Source: Reyranella sp.
GTDB taxonomy: Bacteria > Pseudomonadota > Alphaproteobacteria > Reyranellales > Reyranellaceae
Assembly (NCBI GenBank): GCA_029946105.1
Contig: JAQSDW010000109.1
Location: forward strand, 1-37,672
Length of the DNA stretch: 37,672 nucleotides
Reading direction: 5' to 3'
A program made the translations under genes and the position numbers. Positions 32,818 to 37,672 of this stretch are shown here, one piece after another (position 1 is the stretch's first letter; the number at the start of each line of letters is the position of its first letter). Below the pieces are notes generated by a model, which worked only from the letters and a program-made list of their open reading frames with translations, ran no database searches and had not been told where the DNA came from.

Positions 32818-33978
32818 TCACTTCGGCTGGATGTATTCCGCCGGCTCCATGATGCGGTAGGCGCGGTCGGGCTTCTTGACCATCGGCCCCCAGAACTGAC
32901 CGATGTTGGCCTGGTGCGTCTTGGCATCGATGGTGAGCTTGCCGACCGGCGTGCCGATCGACAGGCCCTCGAGGGCTTCCGCGACCTTGTCGGGATCGGT
33001 CGACTTGGCTTTCTCCATCGCCGCCGCGGCGTACATCACGCCGATATAGCCCAGCGCCGCCCATTGTGGCGTTTCCTGGGTGTTGAGCTTCTTGGCGAGC
33101 CTGGCCTGGAACGCCGCGTGCGAGGGATCGTTGCCGTGGTACCAGAGCTCGTAGGCGTTCGAGATCACGTTATCGGGATACTCGCCCTTCAGCTCGCCCG
33201 CGATCTCGTGGCTGCCGATCTCGCCGCCGGAGATCCACTTGATCTTGTTGAAGAAGCCGAGCGGGGCGGCCTGCTTGACCCACGACACGAAGTGCGGACC
33301 CCACAGGCCCGAGAGCACGCCGTCGCAGCCGGCGGCCATGACCTGCGGGATGAACGGATTGAAGTCGGTGGCGCCGAGCTTGGGCTTGAGCGTCAGCACG
33401 ATCTTGGCGTCGGGCGCGTACTTGGGCAGCGCCTTCAGGATGCCGACCTCGAGGTCGTTGCCGTAGGCATAGTCGAGCTCGAGATGGCAGATCTTGCTGA
33501 GCTTGTTCTTGCCGGCCAGCATCGCCATCGTGTCGCCTTCCTGGTCGGTGTTCGCCGAGGTGCGGAAGACGTACTTGTGCAGCTTGTCGGTGGTTATCTG
33601 GATGCTCTTGGGGATGGTCGAGATGTAGACGACCTTCTCCTGCTTCGAGACTTCCGACATGGCCAACCCGACCGACGAGGCGAGGCCGCCCAGCACGATG
33701 TCGACCTTGTCCTTGGTGATCAGCTCCTTCATCGTCGACGAGGCGCTTGCAGGGTTCAGCTTGTCGTCGCGCTCGATCGATTCGATCTTGCGGCCCAGGA
33801 TGCCGCCCTTGGCGTTCAATTCCTCGACGGCGAGCTGATGGCCCGCCATCGCCGGCACGCCGTAGACGGCGCCGCCGCCGGTCAGCGGATAAAGGACGCC
33901 GATACGGATCGGCTGCTGGGCAACCGCCGCCCCGGCGGCGAACACGCCGACGGCAGCAAGCATGACACTGTATTTCAT
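32818..33978 (-). CDS. livK: Branched-chain amino acid-type ABC transporter substrate-binding protein
   Basis: A 386-aa periplasmic binding protein. Residues 1-20 are a signal peptide ending GAAVAQQ. The mature start PIRIGVLYPLTGGGAVYGVP and the IESIERDDKLNPASA region are type I periplasmic-binding-fold marks. It collects the substrate for LivHMGF. GGGAGGA lies 8 nt before the ATG, the strongest ribosome site in the region, in keeping with high expression. The family also binds amides, urea-like compounds and aromatic acids, so leucine-type substrates are not assured. The divergent D-aminoacylase-like gene suggests an acylated amino acid or peptide-like substrate. Confidence 0.92.
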   Translation of the reverse strand: MKYSVMLAAVGVFAAGAAVAQQPIRIGVLYPLTGGGAVYGVPAMAGHQLAVEELNAKGGILGRKIESIERDDKLNPASASSTMKELITKDKVDIVLGGLASSVGLAMSEVSKQEKVVYISTIPKSIQITTDKLHKYVFRTSANTDQEGDTMAMLAGKNKLSKICHLELDYAYGNDLEVGILKALPKYAPDAKIVLTLKPKLGATDFNPFIPQVMAAGCDGVLSGLWGPHFVSWVKQAAPLGFFNKIKWISGGEIGSHEIAGELKGEYPDNVISNAYELWYHGNDPSHAAFQARLAKKLNTQETPQWAALGYIGVMYAAAAMEKAKSTDPDKVAEALEGLSIGTPVGKLTIDAKTHQANIGQFWGPMVKKPDRAYRIMEPAEYIQPK

Positions 33979-34273
33979 GTTTTGTTTCCTCCCGGTTTGA
34001 GCACACGACGGCTACACGGGACGCAACGCTGCGGGGCGGCCATCGATCGGGATGGCGGCGTCGCCGGCACAATCTGCACATCTGAACCGGCACATTTCAA
34101 GCCGTGTCGAGGCACTCAGGCACGATAAGTTGCCGGAAACGTCAGTCCCGCAACCGCCGGCCTCGCCCACCATCCTTGCCGCCACCCTTGCCCCCATCTT
34201 GGCCGCAGAGCGGCCGCGTTGCGTTGACAGGCCTGAGGGCCGCCCTCACGCTCGGCGAAAATTCGGAGGAAAC
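33979..34273. promoter_or_regulatory. Divergent promoter region of livK and the amidohydrolase gene
   Basis: A 295-nt gap between divergent genes. On the plus strand TTGACA (34224-34229) is a perfect -35 box, but the sequence 17 nt on (CACGCT) is a poor -10. On the minus strand TTGAAA (34095-34100) lies 18 nt from CAGATT (34071-34076), a weak candidate for livK. I see no open reading frame or RNA gene of substance here. The two transcription units may share control. Confidence 0.35.
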
Positions 34274-35971
34274 ATGGCGCGTTTCGATCGCGTGATCCGC
34301 GGCGGCATGATCGTCGACGGCAGCCGCCTGCCGCGCTTTCGCGGCGACATCGGCATCAAGGACGGCGTGATCGCCTGCATCGGCCATATCGCCGCCAGCG
34401 AGGCGGACGAGGTGATCGACGCCGGCGGGCTGATCGTGGCGCCGGGCTTCGTCGACCTGCATACGCATTACGACGCGCAGCTTTTCTGGGATCCCTACTG
34501 CACGCTGTCGTCGTGGCACGGCATCACCTCGGTGGTGATCGGCAATTGCGGCTTCGGTTTCGCCCCGGTTCGGCCGGCCGAGCGCGAGCGCGCCATGATG
34601 TCGATGACCCGGGTCGAGGCGATCCCGATGGCCTCGATGAAGGAAGGCATGCCGTGGAACTGGGTGACCTTCCCCGAGTTCCTCGACAGCGTCGATGCAG
34701 CGCCCAAGGCGGTGAACATCCTGCCCTACGTGCCGATCTCGCCATTGCTCATCTGGGTGATGGGCTTCGAGGCGGCCAAGGCCGGCAAGCTGCCGACGCC
34801 CGAGCAACATGCCGAGCTGCGCCGCCTGCTGAACGAGGCGATGGACGCCGGCGCCTGCGGCTGGTCGGCGCAACGCATGCTGCCGACGGGACCCGCGGCG
34901 GTGCAGCGCGACTATGACGGCACGCCGATGCCGACCGACGTGATGCACGACGAGACCTGCCGCGAGTTTGCCCGCGTGCTGGCCGAGCGCAACGACGGTT
35001 TCATGCAGATGCTGCTGATCTCGGGCGACAATGCCCGCGACCGCGCCTTCTACGAGGAGATGGCAACCTTGAGCGGCCGGCCGATGATCATGAACGTCAT
35101 ACAGGCCTTCGACCACAAGCCGGAAATCCATCGCCGCGTGCTGCGCTGGCTGAAGAGCTGCCGCGAGCGCGGCATCCGCGTCGTCGGTCAGGGCCTCACG
35201 ACCGACGCGGGCTTCACCTTCACCTTCGAGGACTGGAACCTGTTCGACGACCAGCAGGCCTGGTGCGATGCCACGACCGGCACCCGCGAGGAGCGCCTGG
35301 CCAAGCTCGCCGATCCCGCGCGCCGCGCCGCCTTGCGTGAAAACCTGCCGTTCACCGCGACCGGCCCGCTGCCGCAGATCGCCATCGTCGGACCCAAGCT
35401 CGACAAGAACAAGAAGTGGCTCGACTACACGCTGGCGCACGCCGGCGAGAAGATGGGCAAGCACCCGGTCGACGTCATGCTCGACATGGCGGTCGAGGAG
35501 AACCTCGAGACCGAGTTTTTCGCAGCGCCGCCCAATGGCAAGATCGAGCACCTGAAGGAACTGGTCGACGATCCCTACATCCTATTCGGCGTCTCCGACG
35601 GCGGCGCCCACACCAAGTTCCTGACGGCGGGGCGCTATCCCACCGAGACGATCTGCAAGGTGGTCCGCCAGCATGGCATGCTGAGCCTGGAGGATGCGCA
35701 CTGGCGGCTGTCGGCGCTGCCGGCGGAGGTCGCGGGCTTCCGCGGCCGCGGCGTCCTAAAGGAAGGCGCGCCGGCCGACATCATCATCTACGATTACGAC
35801 GGGCTGAAGGTGCTGCCCGACGAGATCGCGCACGACCTGCCGGGCGGCGAATGGCGGCGCATCCAGCGCGCCGAGGGCTACAAGTTCATCTTGGTGAACG
35901 GCGAGATCACGATGCGCGACGGCCATCCGACCAACACCCATTCAGGGCGGCTGCTGCGCCACGGCGCCTGA
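34274..35971 (+). CDS. N-acyl-D-amino-acid deacylase-family amidohydrolase
   Basis: A 565-aa metal-dependent amidohydrolase of the D-aminoacylase branch. The metal site starts with DLHTHYDAQLFWDP (His63, His65) and the bridging Cys92 in GNCGFGFAP. The catalytic Asp442 lies in SDGGAHTKFL. The N-terminal DRVIRGGMIVDG and C-terminal VNGEITMRDGHPT form the small beta domain. It would remove an acyl group from an N-acyl-D-amino acid or hydrolyse a related amide in the cytosol. GGAGGAAAC precedes the ATG at 34274, which fixes the start although the frame is open about 220 nt further up. It is divergent from livK. Confidence 0.9.
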   Translation: MARFDRVIRGGMIVDGSRLPRFRGDIGIKDGVIACIGHIAASEADEVIDAGGLIVAPGFVDLHTHYDAQLFWDPYCTLSSWHGITSVVIGNCGFGFAPVRPAERERAMMSMTRVEAIPMASMKEGMPWNWVTFPEFLDSVDAAPKAVNILPYVPISPLLIWVMGFEAAKAGKLPTPEQHAELRRLLNEAMDAGACGWSAQRMLPTGPAAVQRDYDGTPMPTDVMHDETCREFARVLAERNDGFMQMLLISGDNARDRAFYEEMATLSGRPMIMNVIQAFDHKPEIHRRVLRWLKSCRERGIRVVGQGLTTDAGFTFTFEDWNLFDDQQAWCDATTGTREERLAKLADPARRAALRENLPFTATGPLPQIAIVGPKLDKNKKWLDYTLAHAGEKMGKHPVDVMLDMAVEENLETEFFAAPPNGKIEHLKELVDDPYILFGVSDGGAHTKFLTAGRYPTETICKVVRQHGMLSLEDAHWRLSALPAEVAGFRGRGVLKEGAPADIIIYDYDGLKVLPDEIAHDLPGGEWRRIQRAEGYKFILVNGEITMRDGHPTNTHSGRLLRHGA

Positions 35972-35990
35972 AGGACTTTGCGGATAGGCC

Positions 35991-36015
35991 TGGCTGGGGC
36001 GCCAGGATTCGAATC
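35991..36015 (-). other. tRNA 3'-end fragment (tRNA-Gln-like), probable attachment site
   Basis: The complement of this 25-nt stretch reads as the T-loop and acceptor end of a tRNA: TTCGAAT, then CCTGG, CGCCCCA, G, CCA. A 3' acceptor strand CGCCCCA with discriminator G and encoded CCA matches bacterial tRNA-Gln. The 5' part of the tRNA is absent on the right, where a recombinase gene starts, so this is a fragment. It has the form of an att repeat left by integration. It contains the perfect palindrome GATTCGAATC (36006-36015). Confidence 0.7.
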
Positions 36016-36049
36016 GAAGAACACCAAAAGTGCGCACCCACAAGGAACG

Positions 36050-36063
36050 CCTTGATCTCAAGG
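36050..36063. promoter_or_regulatory. Palindrome between the att fragment and the recombinase gene
   Basis: CCTTGA (36050-36055) and TCAAGG (36058-36063) form an inverted repeat with a 2-nt centre. It lies 35 nt from the tRNA fragment and 41 nt before the recombinase start. It could be a recombinase or excisionase arm site, or an operator for the recombinase gene. Confidence 0.35.
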
Positions 36064-36103
36064 ACTTAGCGACTCATTTACTGAGGAACAAGTTGAAAGG
36101 AAT

Positions 36104-37636
36104 TTGTTCTTCGTGCGTCGGACTGAACAGTATAAGCGGCGAATCCCGCTGGATATCCAAGGCGTCGTCATTGATGGGCTCAAGTTGACCACGACGATGT
36201 CGATCTCGCTCAAGAATGGCATGACTCGCGCCAAGGCGGTGGCATTTACGGAGGACCTGATTGCGAGGGCTCGCGCGCGGGTCAACTTTAAGTTGACCGA
36301 TGCCGACGCATGGGAAATTGCGTCGGCGATTTGCGACCAGTACAAGGCGATGGGTATTTCCAACCTCTCGCTCGACGAACAACTCTTGGTACTGCTTCCC
36401 GGCAAAAGCCAGAGTGCTCGGGAGTGGCAAAGGCGAACGGGACGGACGTTCAGTTTCGAGGATCAGACTAAACTCGCTCTGTGGGTTGAGCGATTGCAAA
36501 GGCAAAGGTTCCGAGTCGACATGGTCGAGTCGATGGTCGCGCAGGACGACCCGGAGGCGCTGGCAGGCTTGCCGCATGCAGACAGAAGCTCCAAGCACGC
36601 CTCGGCCAAAGTGTTTCAGTCTGCACGGGCTGCCGCGGGGAGGACGCCACTTCACTCTGAAATAGCGCGAGACTACTTTGCCGCCAAAAAGCGGTCGAAG
36701 AACTACAAGCGAGCGCTCGAACAGTTCCGCGAACAGTGCGGTGATTTGGAAGTCCACCAATACAATGCAGATCACTGCTGGAAGTTTCGCAACTGGCTCA
36801 GCGAGACGCTGGACGAGAAGAAGGGCGAGAAGCTTGCCGGCCAAACCAAGAATCACAAACTCTCAGCCGTGCGATCACTGTTCGACTTCGTCATTGAGCG
36901 TCGGCACCGCAACGACAATCCAATGCGGGACGTGAAGGTGTATTCGAAAAAGGAGAACATGAAGAAGAAGCGCCGCCTGTACTCTAAAGAGGAAATGACT
37001 GCGCTGTTCGTAGACGGCGTGCGCAAAGCCGAGTGGCAGTATTGGGCGCCCCTACTGGGCATTTATGCGGGTGTCCGTATCACCGAGGGGATTCAGCTTC
37101 ATCCGGACGATGTCAGCGATAACTTTGGCGTGTGGCATATCATCATCCGCCCCGGTCGTGGTCAGTCTGTAAAGGGCGACAAAGCTCGCGTGGTACCGGT
37201 TCACAAGGAACTGATCCGGCTCGGCTTCCTCGAACTTGCCTGGCGCGCGGTGAAGGAAAAGCGCGAGTGGCTGTTCGCTGACGTACCCTTGGTGAAGAAG
37301 CCCGGCTCCGAGTTCAACGCACCTGACGTGCCGACGATCATGGTACCGTCGCAGAACGCAGCGACGCAGTGGTTTGGCAGGTATTCGGACATCTGTGGCG
37401 TGACCGACCGCAATCTTGATTTCCACGCATTGAGAGGCACATTCACGACCTACGGCTCGCAGCAAGGCAAGGACCTATCTCTGCGGATGGAACTCGTGGG
37501 CCATTCCAAAGGTTCGGAGGTGCATTCTCGGTATATCTACGCAGGCGCACCGCTTGAGAAGCTCAGGACCGAGATCGACGCGATCAATTACCCAATTACG
37601 ATTCCGTATCGGGTTGTCGGACGTCCGGCGCCGTAG
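36104..37636 (+). CDS. Tyrosine site-specific recombinase (integrase)
   Basis: A 510-aa phage/ICE-type integrase. The catalytic residues of the C-terminal domain are present: Arg325 in AGVRITEG, a beta-hairpin Lys (Lys357 or Lys360 in VKGDKARVVPVH), His441 and Arg444 in HALRGTF, His467 in VGHSKGS, and the nucleophile Tyr477 in HSRYIYAG. A SAM-like core-binding domain precedes it (about 180-275), and an N-terminal arm-binding part starts VRRTEQYKRRIPLDI. The TTG at 36104 has AAAGG closely upstream; a GTG at 36113 is an alternative. It should catalyse integration into the adjacent tRNA 3' end. Confidence 0.92.
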   Translation: MFFVRRTEQYKRRIPLDIQGVVIDGLKLTTTMSISLKNGMTRAKAVAFTEDLIARARARVNFKLTDADAWEIASAICDQYKAMGISNLSLDEQLLVLLPGKSQSAREWQRRTGRTFSFEDQTKLALWVERLQRQRFRVDMVESMVAQDDPEALAGLPHADRSSKHASAKVFQSARAAAGRTPLHSEIARDYFAAKKRSKNYKRALEQFREQCGDLEVHQYNADHCWKFRNWLSETLDEKKGEKLAGQTKNHKLSAVRSLFDFVIERRHRNDNPMRDVKVYSKKENMKKKRRLYSKEEMTALFVDGVRKAEWQYWAPLLGIYAGVRITEGIQLHPDDVSDNFGVWHIIIRPGRGQSVKGDKARVVPVHKELIRLGFLELAWRAVKEKREWLFADVPLVKKPGSEFNAPDVPTIMVPSQNAATQWFGRYSDICGVTDRNLDFHALRGTFTTYGSQQGKDLSLRMELVGHSKGSEVHSRYIYAGAPLEKLRTEIDAINYPITIPYRVVGRPAP

Positions 37637-37672
37637 CACGTGGAGCTGTCTACGTCGTGAAGCGCGATGATA

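Larger units (their letters stand above)
35991..37672 (+). mobile_element. Left end of a tRNA-targeting integrative element (continues past the window)
   Basis: The element is inferred from three signs. A tRNA 3' fragment marks its left edge. A tyrosine recombinase follows within 90 nt. Base composition drops sharply, from 78% G+C in a hand-counted block of the amidohydrolase gene (35701-35760) to 53% in one of the recombinase gene (36661-36720). Because the fragment keeps only the 3' part of a minus-strand tRNA, the intact tRNA should lie at the far right end, outside this window. Cargo and size are unknown. Confidence 0.65.

Noticed and set aside
35991..36015. Complete tRNA gene at the element boundary
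   Set aside because: Only the T-loop and acceptor 3' strand are present. The sequence to the right does not fold into anticodon and D arms.
1..37672. CRISPR arrays, IS elements or rRNA
   Set aside because: No regularly spaced repeats, transposase motifs or rRNA-like stretches were seen on reading both strands.

Overview
The window is about 37.7 kb of GC-rich DNA, roughly 65-70% G+C over most of its length. Gene content points to an alphaproteobacterium. It has the ribF-ileS-lspA-DUF3035-M16-M16-pgi-mutL order, a short glucose-6-phosphate isomerase, Liv and Bug/TctC solute-uptake genes and a zinc-ribbon adenylate cyclase. A Rhodospirillales-like genus such as Reyranella would fit, but this was not tested.

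Region 1 (71-2775, + strand) is a tight run of four enzymes: a gamma-glutamyl-GABA hydrolase-like amidotransferase, an RsuA/RluB-type pseudouridine synthase, the 16S rRNA methyltransferase RsmD and a histidine phosphatase. Region 2 (2786-13902, - strand) is a long housekeeping block. In transcription order it holds ileS, lspA, a DUF3035 (BamF-like) lipoprotein, two M16 peptidase subunits, pgi, mutL, a small secreted protein and a YggS-type PLP protein. ribF and a MaoC hydratase (18305-19695, - strand) look like the upstream part of the same block.

Region 3 (14127-18308, + strand) separates ribF from ileS. It is a lower-GC, oppositely oriented trio: a small HExxH protein, an unrecognised 167-aa protein and a 1037-aa zinc-ribbon/class III cyclase/AAA/helical-repeat protein. 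Together with the right end, it is the main candidate for something less well described. A good sigma70-like promoter with a 17-nt spacer lies just upstream of ileS, so ileS can be expressed without ribF.

Region 4 (19787-29409) is ordinary accessory metabolism. It contains a phosphotransferase with a DUF6285 partner, an ArsR regulator, and a fold-III PLP enzyme/Bug protein/HAD set divergent from a LysR gene. It also contains tandem hotdog thioesterases, a TauE exporter divergent from a second LysR gene, DUF488 and DUF1304. Region 5 (29435-35971) is a complete livKHMGF ABC transporter, with a perfect 11-bp hairpin between livK and livH, divergent from a D-aminoacylase-like amidohydrolase.

Region 6 (35991 to the window end) is the left edge of an integrative element. 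A 25-nt 3' end of a tRNA, most like tRNA-Gln, is followed directly by a lower-GC tyrosine recombinase. The geometry predicts that the intact tRNA lies beyond the right end. No complete RNA gene, CRISPR array or IS element was seen, and no intergenic stretch reaches 300 bases.
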